Shown here: one piece after another, positions 32,461 through 44,826 of the stretch
How positions within the stretch are numbered: position 1 is the first letter of the stretch
Layout: every line of letters begins with the position of its first letter
Assembly (NCBI GenBank): GCA_000333855.2
Contig: CM007320.1
Location: forward strand, 196,826-260,825
Direction of reading: 5' to 3'
Length of the DNA: 64,000 nucleotides
DNA from: Endotrypanum monterogeii
Lineage: Eukaryota; Euglenozoa; Kinetoplastea; Trypanosomatida; Trypanosomatidae
The notes under the pieces: model-generated
The model's database searches: none
What the model was told of the DNA's origin: nothing
Seen by the model: the letters and a program-made list of their open reading frames with translations, nothing else
Program-made: the position numbers and the translations under genes

Positions 32461-35400
32461 GAGGTGGTGGTTGGTTGAGGAAATAAGGGGGGCGGAAAAG
32501 GGGTGTGGAATTAGGGGAGGAGGTCACTTGGGGCTGAAGATCCCGACGATGCGAACGTGTTACGAACCCACAATGGTGGTGAAGCTTTTTGAAAAGAAAA
32601 GGGTAGCGAGAAGAGTTTGCGTGTTCTGTCCCCCTTCCTGCCCTTCACCCCCCTCCCCCCCTACACACACACACACAAGCGTTTTCTCACTCATCACTTT
32701 TTTATGAGATCTCAGAGCGAGGCTCTACAAAAGGCTTTGGAGCACCAGCGAAGGACGATACGTGAAAAAAAAAAACACACACAGCCTTTGTCCCTGCCTA
32801 AAGACAAATTCGGATCATTGCATCTGTGCCGCTACTGTGTAGAAGAGAGAAGAAAAGCTGAGGAGGAGGGGGTGCGGCTGTCGTAGCCTCAGGATGATCA
32901 CCTTTTTTTTTTTTGGCGAACATCGCTCCTCTTGCTTCGAGTTTTCTCCTCCATCTCTGCGGAAGAGAAGCACCAAAATACAGTCCGATCCGACTCGACA
33001 CATAATGCGGCGCGTGTCAACATGAAAGAAACGGAAAGAGGGGACGGCACAAGAACGCGCAGCGCCTCTTCGTTTATTTATCTTCTTTTTTTTTTATGTT
33101 TCTCTGTGTCTGTAAGAAAAAAAGTTTTTTTTTTTACCCGCAGTTCGAATGTCGGGTACCTTCAATTTCCTTCCCCTTTCTTTGTGGTGCGTGTGACTAT
33201 ATCTATTTTTTTTTTGCCCCGCGTGTGCCTTAGTGATTCACCTTCATGGTGCTATCTCTATTACCGTGCCTTCTTTATCTCGTTTTCTCTCTATACTCCC
33301 CCTTATTTATTTTGGCTGCCGGCTGACTTCCTGCTCAGTCAATATCGCCTTACCATTGCAGTGAAGTTCTAGCCTTTGTACACTCTAAGCAGCGTGAGAA
33401 GAGGAAAACATGAAGAAGGCCGGTGTGCGCGCAGATATATCTGTGCGTTTGTGCATTGATGTACTTGCAGGCAGTAAAAAAGAAATTTTTGTATTTTCTT
33501 TTCTTCTTTTTTTCTTCCTCCCCGGCTTTTTCCGATCTCTTTTTCCTGCCCCCCCCTTTTTCATGTCTCGTCCCACTCTTTCCCCTCGTCTCCGTTTTCG
33601 TTGTTCAACCACTTTAAAAAAAAGTCTCTGGCGTCCCTCTCGAGCCTGTCTGCGTGTATGTAGGTCGTGTGTGAGTGTGAAAGCCCCCCCCCCCCCCGGA
33701 AAAAGTAGCTCCAACGGAATCATTTAGGATGGTAAGACACGCCTTGGACAGGACTATGCAACACTGGCTCACAGAAAATGTATCAAACATATGTAGTCGC
33801 AGAAGGCACCAGAACAAACCTAGGGTTTGTGTGGTGGGGTAGGGGGTTGTCGGTTGGTGATTACGTACGGAGATGCGTGATTTCTTCCTAGGGTGCGGAG
33901 GAAAAAAAAAACAGTGTAATTAGCTGGGCGGCCTGCCAAAGATACTACACTCGGTTGCTGGTCCATGGTTGGGTGAGAAAGAAGAGAGGGGCGGAGGGTA
34001 GCGAGGGATGCAGCATATGCGCAAGAGTGTGCTCACCGCAGTCGTTTGTTTTACGAGAAAAACTTGTCAGAAAGCGGCCGACTTAATCCCTTCGATGTCA
34101 AAGATATCAAAGGGTCTGAGATTTTGTAAAATCTAGAATATTCTCTGCATTGGCGGAGAGGGAGGGGGAGGGGTTTACCGCATTATCCTCTCTTTTTTTT
34201 TCCGTCTTGTCCTCCCCCCTTTTCCCTGCCGTTTCGGCTCTTCTACACTAAAAAAAAATGTTTGATCGTTTATAATTGGGGATTCTCTCGCGTCTATCCT
34301 TACAAATAACCGAACAGAAGCGAGTATGCGAAAAAAACTTTTTTTTTCTTTTTCTTTGCCGCTGGAGACTTTTTTCCCCTTTCTTGTATGTTGCTTTTTT
34401 GTACTAGTACGTGTCTCTGGATGTTGCAGGCACTCAGTGGAAAGTGAAGAAGGAGAAATCATTGAGCAGAAAAAAAAAAGAAGGCAAGCTCTAAACAAAA
34501 ATACTAGCAACAGATACATACATACAGTGAGTCACCGGGGTAGCCCGTTGGCACTCCTGGATCAGCCACTACAAGAAGTGGAAGTCACAGGAAACATGAC
34601 CATACTGCCTAGGTGGCATGTCTCGACAAGCGGAAGTCTCTGTGTGTGTGGCGCATTGCATGTGACGGGAAGGGTGTGAGAGGTGGTGTGGCAACTGTGT
34701 GCAACAAAAAAACAACAAAAATGTCTTTGTGGGAACTAAAGCTTTAGGATTCCATATCTAGAATTCCGTGTGCGTGTTGTTTTGAGCGAGCATGTAATTG
34801 TACTGTATGTTTTTTTTCTAAATTCCTTTCGTGAAGGGGCGTGCTTGGGTGTGTGTATGTATATCCTCTGGTTGTGTGTGTGTGTCGGTATATCGTATCT
34901 CGTCCCAGGCGTTTCATCTTGTACCCCCCCGACCTCCTCCCCTTTATTCGCTGAGAATTGGGCGTTATAAATGACGCTGAAGGTTTCTTTCTCGTACGCT
35001 CACGAAAAAGAAGAAAAAAAAACGAACAGCTGCACAGTCGAGGCGAGAAATATAAATGGGACGCTGTTCACGACGGACTCAACGTCCAAAGGGGAAAGAA
35101 CAGGGGGCGTGTGACGGCACTGTATCAAATGCCACCTCCGCGATTCCCTGTCTTGTGTTTATTTGTTTTCATTTCTCTTCCTGCTTTACGCGCCTCACTT
35201 CACAGCTGGTGACCTCTTCTGCTCTCAGACGAGAGACTAGCCCGAACACGTCTCGTTGACACTTTCTCTATGTTAGGACTCGTTTTGTCATTCTGAAACA
35301 CAAGGACGCCGAGGGAGGGGGGGGGGGAATGGTTTGACCTTGAGAGAAACGAGTTGTGCCATGAGCTCTCCGCTACGTACTAGTGCAAGAGGATCAAAAC

Positions 35401-35562
35401 AACGCAGGTCTTTACCTAACCCCTACCCCCAGCCACACACACATACACACACACCTATATCTATATAGAAACACTTATGCGTGAAATCATAGTGACATCG
35501 GCGTCTTCATTTCTCCCTTTTCCACTTTCTCCTCTATTTGGTCTCTTTTTTTTTTTTCTGCC

Positions 35563-35624
35563 CCCCCCCCCCGACACACACACACACACATATATATATA
35601 TACATATATAAATATATATACATA
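35563..35624. repeat. Composite C-run/CA/TA microsatellite
   Basis: A C run, then CA units, then TA units with CATA interruptions, about 1.1 kb before the second CCCH gene. Confidence 0.85.
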
Positions 35625-36181
35625 GCGATACACTCATTTCCCCTTCTCCCGTTCCACAGACGCACTTGCATACCAAAATCGGTTGAGATCAACAAAGCAC
35701 ATTTAAAGATGAGAAAAAAAAAGACCAAGCAGATCGAAGTTCATCACTTTGCCACCGCTTATCGAGTGGGGGTAGAGACAAGGCGAGTTTCACGCTGCGG
35801 GTGAGATGTTGGCACGCACTGCGACTGCGCTGGCTCCTTACCATCGCTGCCCCCCCCCTCCTTTCCACCGTTACATCTCCACTGGATTCTGCTCCCGTCC
35901 ACAAAAAGAACCCCAAACATTTACCCTCTTTTTTTCGGGGTGCTTCTTGATTTCCCACCGATGTGTGTGTCCCGCGTATGTGTTTCACTTTCCTTCGTTC
36001 CTTGCCCTTCCTCACCTTTTCGCTTCCTTTCGTTGCTTTTTTTCGTGTGATGGGGGTCACTATATCTTCTTTTCTCTCTCGCTCTCCACTGGATTCCATG
36101 TCAGGTATTCGCCTGCTATTGTGGTAAGCCTTTCTTCGAGTGTCTGCCCTCTCCCCTCCCCCCGCTTCCCTCATCATCTTC

Positions 36182-36201
36182 ACTTCTTTTTTTTTTTTTA
36201 G
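36182..36201 (+). promoter_or_regulatory. Candidate spliced-leader acceptor for the second CCCH gene
   Basis: A run of about 13 T directly followed by AG (36200-36201), with further pyrimidine-rich sequence upstream. If used, the 5' UTR is about 540 bases and contains the long CA repeat. Closer sites to the ATG have poor pyrimidine tracts. Confidence 0.4.
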
Positions 36202-36523
36202 GTAGCCCCTTTTCTTCTCCTTGTCTTGTCTCTTTTGACTACGGCTTCGTGTCTCTGTGCTCTTCAAGTACTGTAGCTGGTTTCTTGTCCCTGTCCTCTT
36301 CCACATCGGGCTCGCTTCGCCCTGCTGATCGCTGCCCCTCTCGTTTTTTTTTTTTCTCTCTTCGTCTGGTTCTCCTCGGGAAGCATACCTGCAGCCCTCT
36401 CGGTGTGCGTCCGCAAATTCTTTGTAAAATAGAGGAATATCAACTTTAATTCTTCCCTCTGAACGGGTTGTCATTAAGTGATTCATCTATATCGGCGAGA
36501 AACGATATCTGATCACCGTCACG

Positions 36524-36524
<1 letters not shown>

Positions 36525-36572
<48 letters not shown>

Positions 36573-36602
36573 AATCACACACACACACACACACACACAC
36601 AA
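36525..36602. repeat. Long CA microsatellite, probably in the 5' UTR
   Basis: About 75 bases of CA units with two small interruptions, ending about 140 bases before the ATG at 36743. It is the longest dinucleotide repeat in the window. The downstream coding region also begins with repeats (CAG/CAA). Confidence 0.92.
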
Positions 36603-36742
36603 GTGCATACATAGTGAGAAAACCTGATTAATTGCACAGATCGGCGTTTTGCTAACAAAGGCGTGTTCTAACCGGGGGCAATCGGAAAAAAAAATATTCT
36701 CGACGGACGTCGTTCTTTTTACTTGACTACACACGAAGTGAA

Positions 36743-36892
36743 ATGTTCCCTATGGATATTGCCAACAGCGGAAACCAACAGATGGTGTACCGTAACAACC
36801 AACCGCCCCAACAGCGTCAGCAGCACCAGATGTCGCAGCAGACTGCGCAGCAGCAACCGCAACAGATGTTCACCTCTCAGTATGGATATCAA

Positions 36893-36923
<31 letters not shown>

Positions 36924-38392
36924 CCTACTTGGCGTATCCCAGCTCTGCAGGGCCCAATTCGGGTAAGGGAGCGGTGAATTTTATGTCTTCACAGCAGTAC
37001 ATGCATCAACAGCAGATGTTCCCGTACGGCTATCCCCAGCAGCAGCAGCCGCAGCAGCAGCAACAACAACAGCCACTAAACCAACAGTTCTTCCCTTCAG
37101 TGATGACTTCTCAGACTCAGCCGCCGCCGCCGCCGCCCATCCGTTACAACCAGCAGGGTAGCAACAACAGCACGAACCAGCATATGAGCGGTCATGCTGG
37201 TGGGCACCCACGCTATCATGGCGGACGTGGTCGTGGTGGTATGCACGGGGCATATGGCGGCCAGTTCCATCGCCACGTGCACAACAACTACTTTTATAAC
37301 CAGCAACATCACTACAGCAACAACAATGCTGTACCGGAAAAGACACCAACTGTACATCTCATCCATCCTGAGGCAAAAAAGATCATCAGCATCAAATTAA
37401 ATCGCATCTACACTACGATGGCTGACACCCGCCCGCCCCACCTTCAGTTTCAAAATGTGAACAGTAACGGTTCTTCTGTGAGCAACAATACAAGCGTCAT
37501 CGATGACAGCAAGTTAGAGAAGTCCAGTAGGGATGAGAAGCAGAAGGAGAGGGGAGACTCACTGGCGGGGCCGAAATACGATCCAAAGACGACAAAACTA
37601 GTGCTGTGCCTGAATTTTCTCAGTCCACAAGGGTGCATCCACGGTAGCGGGTGTGATAAGGTGCACATCGCCGGCCTCGAATACACGTGGCCGCAGGTGA
37701 TGGCGGAGGTGGTGGCGAAAGATGGCAAGAAGGCCTACTCCTCGGGCTTCTTTGTCCACTGCTATGATCCGACGCTGACGCGGTACTACAAGGTACCCTC
37801 TGGGTCCGTCTACGTCACCAAGGGCAGTGAGGATTACGTGAACATGTTCAATGATCACGGCGACAACTTTAAGATGAAGTTCAAGCTCTGCGCGGCGACG
37901 CTGCAGCGATCCGAATGTGAGAAGGGGGAGGAGTGCGAGGACATCCATTGCTGTGTTGCTGACTTAGAAATGGTAAGGGAGAGCAGTGCAAACGCAACAC
38001 ATATCAACAACGCTGATGCCATGGCTGATGTTCCACGCCTCCCTGCTGATATGACCGTACGTGTCTTTAATCAGAACAGCAACGACACTTGGCGTGATTA
38101 TCCCGGTGGCAATATTCTCATCACGGCCGGGGCCAGAGCGTATCAGAAGCAGTATGAGCAAGAGATGAATTGCGTGCCGATCCGTAAGCGAATGCAACAC
38201 TGTGCGCACTTCCGCCTCAAGGACATGTGCCGCCTTGGCGAATCCTGCAGGTTCCTGCACGTACTCCCTACAGAGCAGGAGATCAAGGAGCGCAGGGACG
38301 CAGAACTAGCTGAGGCCGCTGCGCAGGCTGCCGCGAAAGCGAAGGAAGTGGTGGAGTCAGACTCAAGGTTGGACGACGATTTCTCCATGTAG
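36743..38392 (+). CDS. PolyQ-rich triple CCCH zinc-finger protein (paralogue of the 23788 gene)
   Basis: The gene encodes 549 residues. The N-terminal 135 residues are Gln-rich with an 11-Gln run (50-60) encoded mostly by CAG, further Q blocks (about 99-110) and a short poly-Pro. A Gly/Arg patch, GGRGRGGMHGAYGG (about 160-173), follows and may bind RNA. Three C3H1 fingers of form CX8CX5CX3H follow: C289/C298/C304/H308, C383/C392/C398/H402 and C487/C496/C502/H506. Sequence between fingers (VYVTKGSEDYVNMFND, HGDNFKMK, MQHCAHFRLKDMCRLG) closely tracks the paralogue 11.4 kb upstream, as does the pre-finger motif TVHLIHPEAKK...IKLNR. The C terminus is a short Ala/Glu helix and an acidic tail. A role in mRNA binding, and possibly in granule formation through the Q-rich region, is inference from the family. 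The ATG is well placed after a T-rich stretch. Confidence 0.92.
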
Positions 38393-38415
38393 GCTGGACT
38401 AGCGTCTCTCTAATA

Positions 38416-38470
38416 TGTATGTCTACATATATATGTATGTATACATATATATATATATATACATACATGT
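38416..38470. repeat. TA/CATA microsatellite directly after a stop codon
   Basis: ATGTATGT, CATA and TA units begin about 25 bases after the second CCCH stop. The tract is largely self-complementary. Confidence 0.85.
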
Positions 38471-39501
38471 ATAGGGTGCTTTGTTGTGAGGCACTCGCAC
38501 AATGCCTCTTGCCTTTTCTTCGCTTCCGTTTTGTCTCCTGTCGTATGGGTCAGCTTTTGCCATCATGGTCACCACGCTGTCTCAATGCCTTTTTTCTTTT
38601 TTTGTAGTACATCGTATGCGCTGGTTTCGATTAATTTGTGGAGGTAAATGGTCGCTATTTGTGGTGTGAAGCTGCCTTCACATCGAGACGTGGGCGCCCG
38701 TTTCCGATCTTATTCTTCCCCAGTGTCTTACACTTGATCTCTCCCCCCTTTTTTCCCCTGCCTTTTTTTTCTCTCTAATCCTTTTTTGTTTTGTTTTCTG
38801 TGTGTGTCTGTGTGTGTCTGTGTACATGCTAAGATTTTTTTTCCGTCTAGATTTTTGTGCAATTTTCCTTTTTTCTTTTTCCAGATTGACGTGTCCGTAT
38901 GCCTTTGTCTTTTCTGTTTACTTTTTTTTTTTTTGGCGCTTCACCACGAACGAAGACGAAGCTCAAGCAGGAAGAAAATTTCCGTGTTCCTCGTCTATTT
39001 CGGTCTGATGAGTGGTTGGTTGCATTGACTTGAGTTTCGTTTCGCTCTCATTTTTTCCCTTCTCCTCTCATTTTTCCTTTTTTTTTCTTCTTTTTTTTTT
39101 CACCTCCTGTCTGCTCTTGGATTCTCTATTCTGGTTTCCTGTTATCTTGGTCGGGGAGCCCCTCCTTGCCTCGTATTTGCCTCTCCCTGGGATATTCTTC
39201 TTTGCACTTATCGACTCCGTGATGACTAGTCCTTCTTTTGGACCCCCTGATGTTGTTGTTTCTGCTTTTCTTGGCATGTTGGCTCTCGTATGTACCTCCA
39301 TCGAAAGAAAAAAAAAACCTATGATTGTTTCTGTTGAACGCGGAGAGCTCAGTCACCACCGCGGCCAGCGCATCCTTGTTGCACTTTAATCTCTGAGTTC
39401 GAAGTTCTGTGCGGATGCGTATTTTTTTTTTTTTTGGGGGGGGGGAGTCGGTGGTGCGTGATGAGAAGGGGAAGGGGGTGGGACGATGAAGTGCTTTGTT
39501 G

Positions 39502-39504
<3 letters not shown>

Positions 39505-39539
<35 letters not shown>
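39505..39539. repeat. TA microsatellite
   Basis: An almost uninterrupted TA tract of about 35 bases in the 18.2 kb gene-free region. Confidence 0.9.
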
Positions 39540-39541
<2 letters not shown>

Positions 39542-41171
39542 CATAGGGTGCGTCTCACTTGCATTTTTCTCTGCAAGAGGTCGATCGTTGACGACGAGTC
39601 GTTTTTTTCCTCCACCTCTACTTCCCCCGAAGCCTGTGCACAACCACCACCAACAACAAAAGAAAAATAATACTCGATTATCATCGCCGTTAAGGACACA
39701 TGCTCTTGACGGCCGGTTAATTTCGAGCAAAATATATTAACATCTAACAAGAAAGGGGGAGGGGGAGGCCATGTTTTCATGAGCTTGTGGAAGACTCTAA
39801 CGGACTCATCTCTGTGGTCGATGTGTTCCTTGCCTTGTGCGCTTCTCCCTTTTCGGATTTCTCCGCACCATAGTCGACACGATATCAGCACAGAGAATCC
39901 CCCCTACTCCCTCCAAGCATGACATGTCCACAGGGAACAAGCCCTTGTGATCAAAGGAGGGATTGAACAGATCGCGCGAGCGCGACGCAATGAGGATAGC
40001 AGCGAAAGAAGGAAAAAGGAAGAGCGGAAATCCACAGAATATGTGACACACTTACTTACACACCAATGGAACACCCAGTATTGGGGACGGAGTCTCTCCG
40101 CCGTCAACATGTCGGAAGGGGTGCAGAAAGTATTGTCCTCCTTTCCTTTGTGAAACGAGAGGTCACCGTGCTCTGCTATCTTTTTGCCAAGCTCTGCCTG
40201 TCTTCTTTCACTCCCTGTTGTCTGCCCCTGTGGGTATTATGGCGTGTGTACACCTACGGCTCTCCATAGATCTCGAGAAAAAAAAAAAAACGAGAAAGAA
40301 GTGGTGAAGTTGATTTGAGCAAAGTCCATACGCTCAACACCACCACGTCGACGCAAAGGTACCGTTGCTCTGCGTTTCTTTTCCCTTTCTCGCGTGCGTG
40401 TGTGTGTAGGGGTGTGTGCCACCCCTTCAAGCGTTTCCATGTCGTATACACGTACATACCACGCCCTGGTGAAGTTGTTTTTTCAGCGTATACATTTTTA
40501 CATTTATATTTCCTGACAAGAGACGGGAAGAGATCCAGAGAATAAGGTTAAGGGGAGCGATTCAAAAAAAAAAAAAACAAGAACAAAGAAAATCTAATCA
40601 AGGATTGTTGCGCGTGCTGGTGTATATGTAGATGAATATATACGGGTGCCTGTGCACATATATAATGAGCAAGCTATTTTCATACTGATTTATATTTTTG
40701 CCCCTTTCGTCTCTGACTCCCCTTCATCATTAATTTTTTTTTTTTGACTTGCTCTTTCTGTATGTTACCCACTGTTTGTTTCGTGGTGTGCCCTACCGAG
40801 CAGTTCTTCTTCTGTTTTTTTTTTTTCTGTGTGTATGCATGTGTGCTCCAACAAAAAACCTTCTCTTGACACCTATTCTGCCTCCCTCATCCCACTTTTC
40901 CTACCACTTGCTTTCCGGTGCTGTTTTTTTTTTTGTATTGTATCGAATTTTTCAAAAGTACCCCCCCTTCATCCACCCACTCTTTTTCATTTTCTCCTGT
41001 TGTTCCCTTTATTGACATACACCCATCTTTTTTTGTCTCTTTTCTATGCACACATCTACTCTTCCGCCTCTCTACCCTCTTTTTTTCTTTTTTGTTCCCT
41101 TCTCCCTCCCCCCCATCGACGTGCCCCCTCCCCTCCCTCGTACTTCCTTCACATCCATGCATACGCGCACT

Positions 41172-41181
41172 AAATAAATAA

Positions 41182-41213
<32 letters not shown>

Positions 41214-41214
41214 C
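41172..41214. repeat. AATA/TA microsatellite
   Basis: Three AAATA units are followed by TA units with one CATA interruption. Confidence 0.88.
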
Positions 41215-42095
41215 TGCATGTGCGTGCTTGTCACATGTCCTCTCCTTGTGATATCTTTGCGCTTGTGTTTCTGCATATTTGGTAGTCTAGAGTGCTTTTA
41301 TCTCATTTCTCTGTGCCTCTTTTTTTTTTTTCTATCTTCAGTGGGCTCCGTACCCCCCCTTTTCTCCTTTCCCTCTTACGCGCGCCTTCGCTGTCGTCTG
41401 GTGTCTGTGCGCTCTCGTGAAGAGGTGTTCTTTACTGTAGGGTACCCTGTATGCCCTTCTGTCCCCCCCTCTTTTTTCTTTCCCCCCCTCTCATCTGTTG
41501 TCTCGGTCTCGATAAGCGTTTTCACTCTTTTTTTAATCTTTCTTTGCGCTTTTTTTTTTCGTATTTTATCGCTCACTCCTGTCCATTTCTTCTATGAGGC
41601 GTCTTCCCCCCACTCTGATCCTTTCCCAAACTCTGCGCGCATGAGCCTGCTGGCGGCACACCATTGTGTGTTGGGCCTTTTTGTTTAGTAGCGGGTTCCT
41701 ATTCGGAACTGCGTTGTCCACCACTCTCTCGAACCACGTACACTGCTGCTCACCTTGAGATCACACTGCAAGGGGCGATAAGGAGGATGAGCGTGTTTCT
41801 CATAGTGGGTGCTGCAACGCGTATTTCCCCCAGCTGGTGGGGAGCTTCCTGCGTGCTCCACGCTTAATGTGACACAGACACACACAGAGCTCAGAAGAGA
41901 TCGCCCACGCGCATTGATTCGGCCAGGCCTCCTTTTATTTTGCTCTTCCGGTTGCATCCCTGTTTGCGTTGGCTAATCATGTGTAGCACTCTCCTCTTTT
42001 TTTACCGGATCTCTTCCCTCCACATCGCATCCCACTGAGTTTTTCTTATGCCCTTTCCTCTTCCCACTCTCGTCATCTTGCTCTTCTCCCTTTAT

Positions 42096-42236
42096 TCCCC
42101 CCGCCCCCCCCCCCCCCCTTCTTTTTCCCCCTTTTTCCCCCCCCCCCCCCCCCCCCCCCTCTTTTTCCCCCTTTTTCCCCCCCCCCCCCCCCCCCCCCCN
42201 NNNNNNNNNCCCCCCCGTCCCCCCCGTCCCCCCCCG
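42096..42236. repeat. Poly-C array with repeated T5-C5 blocks and internal gap
   Basis: Long C runs (up to about 20) are separated by two copies of a T5-C5-T5 block, and three (C)nGT units follow. Ten Ns are placed inside a C run. The complementary strand is extreme G-run sequence, so quadruplexes are expected and sequencing errors in run length are likely. Confidence 0.9.
42200..42209. other. Assembly gap, 10 Ns
   Basis: Ten undetermined bases inside a C homopolymer. The real length of the C tract is unknown. Confidence 0.99.
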
Positions 42237-44783
42237 TTGGTCACGGAGCAACGTGGCTGCCGTGCATATTAATCCTCCTTTTTGGTTACGCTGTGCACTT
42301 TTTCCCTTTTCCCTTTTCATCGTTTTATTATTATTATTATTATATTTATCTTCGTGTCGTATTCCTTTCTCGTTTTTCTTTTTCCCTCCTGTGATTTCAA
42401 TCCACTCCCTTCGCTGTTTTGGTTTGACCCTCCTCTCGCCCCTTCCCTTTCTGGCTTCGCGTTTTCCTTTGCATAACCGGCGCCCCCCCTCCCCATTCCT
42501 TCTTTGCCTCGTCCCCTTCTCGTGCATCTGGGCGTTTCTTTTTTTTTTTCCACACTTTTCCCTCCGCTGTCTCTCTTTTTTTTTTTTCTCTCCACTCGTC
42601 TTATGATTACTATTTAGTTTTTCGGCCCCCTCCCCACCCCCTCTCTTTTTCCTTTCATTTTTTCTCCCTTATTATTCTCGCATACAGACACACTTGCACA
42701 CTGACACATTTCGCCTTTTTTTGTTGTTAGTTGTACTGCTTCACCCCTTACTGGAGTGCACTCTCGTGCCCTCATCTGCTCACCGCAGCATCTAAGTTCT
42801 AGTAGAACACAACAGCGAGAAGATAGAAAGGCGACTCCAACGTGTGAGTTCATGGGGATAATAAGTAGTCCCCCCCCCTCCCAAAGAAAAAAAATGAAGA
42901 TACTCACGCAGTCATGAATCAACAAATATCCTTGCGCAGAAGAAATGTAAGGCTATTTGTTTTGCTTCAACCTGTTGACAAACCGAGGGCATCAGCATTA
43001 GGCGTCTGTCTGCGTCACCAACTCCTTCCTCTGTTGTGGTGGAGAGGACATGTGAGCTGGCTCATTTTGCACAGATGAGAATAGCGAGGGGACGGGGACG
43101 GGACAGGGAGGAGAGGGAATAGAAATGTAAAGGGGGCGGGGCCGACTTACCCTCCGACCCGCAAAAAAAAAAAAACTTTATTTTTTTCTTTCGTGTATAT
43201 ACACAACAGTTTGAAAACGTATTCCAAGTTTTTTTTTTTACAAGAACACACTTTATAACGCTCAAGGACACTTGCATAATCAATCGATCACCGACTTCAC
43301 TAGGTTCCACCGAGAAAATTGCACCCCCCCACCCCCCTTTCCCCCTCCTCCTTCCCCTCCTTCCCCCCTCCCCTACATCCAACTGTTTCTTAAAGAGCGA
43401 CAGGCGACTAGAAAAAAACTCCTGATTGAGAAACAACCGACAGGTAACAAAAAAAAAACATAACACACACTGTATACGACAACCTCAGTCGAATGTCTCA
43501 CTAATTAGGTGCTTTTTTTTCTCGGTGAAGCTCATGCACGTACTCATGCTGGACACTGGAGGAATGGTGGCATTGATTGATTGATGTTGTGAGGCTTTGT
43601 GCTCGCTGTTTTTCTCTTTTTCTTTGGCTTTTGGGTGTCGTCGTCTCTTTTTTTCCTTTTTTTTCTCCGCAAAGATGGCCCTCTTTTGTCTTTGGCAGTC
43701 TCTGTCCATTTAGTTTTCCCATTTTTTTTTTTTTTGTTCTCCTGGTTTTTTACCTTCCGAAAAAAAAAAGAAGTGGAATGGACGCAGAGACCTTCTCCTT
43801 TCTTTTTTTTTCTGCTTGTTTTTCACTCTTCCGGTTTTTTTTTTTTCAAACGACATCCTTGATCCCCTTTTTCCTCTTGCTTAATCACTTGTTTTCTTTT
43901 TTTCTTTTTTCCGGACGAAAGGCTCTTGACGTCTCAGAGTTTGTGTGTAGGCGACGCCGCGGACATGTCTATCGTTTCCTTTCTATTTGCCACTTTTTGT
44001 CTACTTGATTGCTGTTAACTGTTGTCCCTTTGTAATAGCGTGGTGTGCTCTCTCTCTTCTACCTCTTTCTTGACGTTTTTTTTTGTGACGCCTGTTTTCC
44101 AGGCTTCAAGTCGCTCAGTTACTCCGCCTCTCCCCCTTCCACTCTTGGTGTTTGCTTTCAGCAAAAAAAAAAAGCATTGCATCGTACAGCAGCTACCTTC
44201 ACGATCAGGACCAGAGGGGGGCACTATGGGTAAGGTGGTCAAAAAAAGAGAAGGAGGGCCCACTCGCCCAACACTCGCCTTGGTTGGTTTCTCACTGTTG
44301 TCGTGAGCTGTCCATCCTCCTTTTTTTTTCCTTCGTTCCACATCCACTTTTTTTTTTTTTTTGCCTCCTAGGGAATGGGGTCACATCTCTGCGGTGTAGG
44401 CGTCTTGCTCGCCCTTTTGTGCCATTTTTTTTTTCCTGGTGGTCATTGCGTCAAAACCACACACACACACACACACACATGCACACTTGCGTACGCTAGT
44501 CACATCGAGAGCTTCATGAATAAAGTTTAATGGTATTGTGAGGAACACCTGCGCTGAAGAAGTAACGTAATTTCTGTGCCATGCAAAGAAAAGAAAAAAA
44601 AAGCACAGAGAGTTGTCTTCTTGGACCAAAAAAAACATGTTTCTTCAGTTTTTCATCAAAATAAATTCATATCCTGCATGTTGGCTTGCAATGGAGGGAA
44701 AAGAGTCATGAGGTGGTCATCGCCGATTTTTTACTTTTCTTTCTTTTTAAGGTTTGATTTGAAGGCGTTGATTTCTCTTTTTT

Positions 44784-44798
<15 letters not shown>

Positions 44799-44817
<19 letters not shown>

Positions 44818-44826
44818 TGTATGTGT
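44799..44826. repeat. TC/TG microsatellite
   Basis: Eight or so TC units pass directly into a TG tract. Confidence 0.85.

Larger units (their letters stand above)
25336..36742. other. 11.4 kb gene-free region between the CCCH paralogues
   Basis: No credible ORF is seen. Sequence is dominated by T/C runs, with C-rich tracts at 26870-26909 and 28863-28912, several TA/CA/TG repeats and short mixed-composition patches (about 28180-28700, 32260-32600, 33720-34170). It probably combines the 3' UTR of the first CCCH gene and the 5' region of the second, or carries unrecognised non-coding RNA. I found no tRNA or rRNA signature. Confidence 0.6.

Noticed and set aside
33139..33158. TTCGAAT resembling a tRNA T-loop
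   Set aside because: Flanking bases do not form a five-pair T-stem and no other tRNA parts are present.
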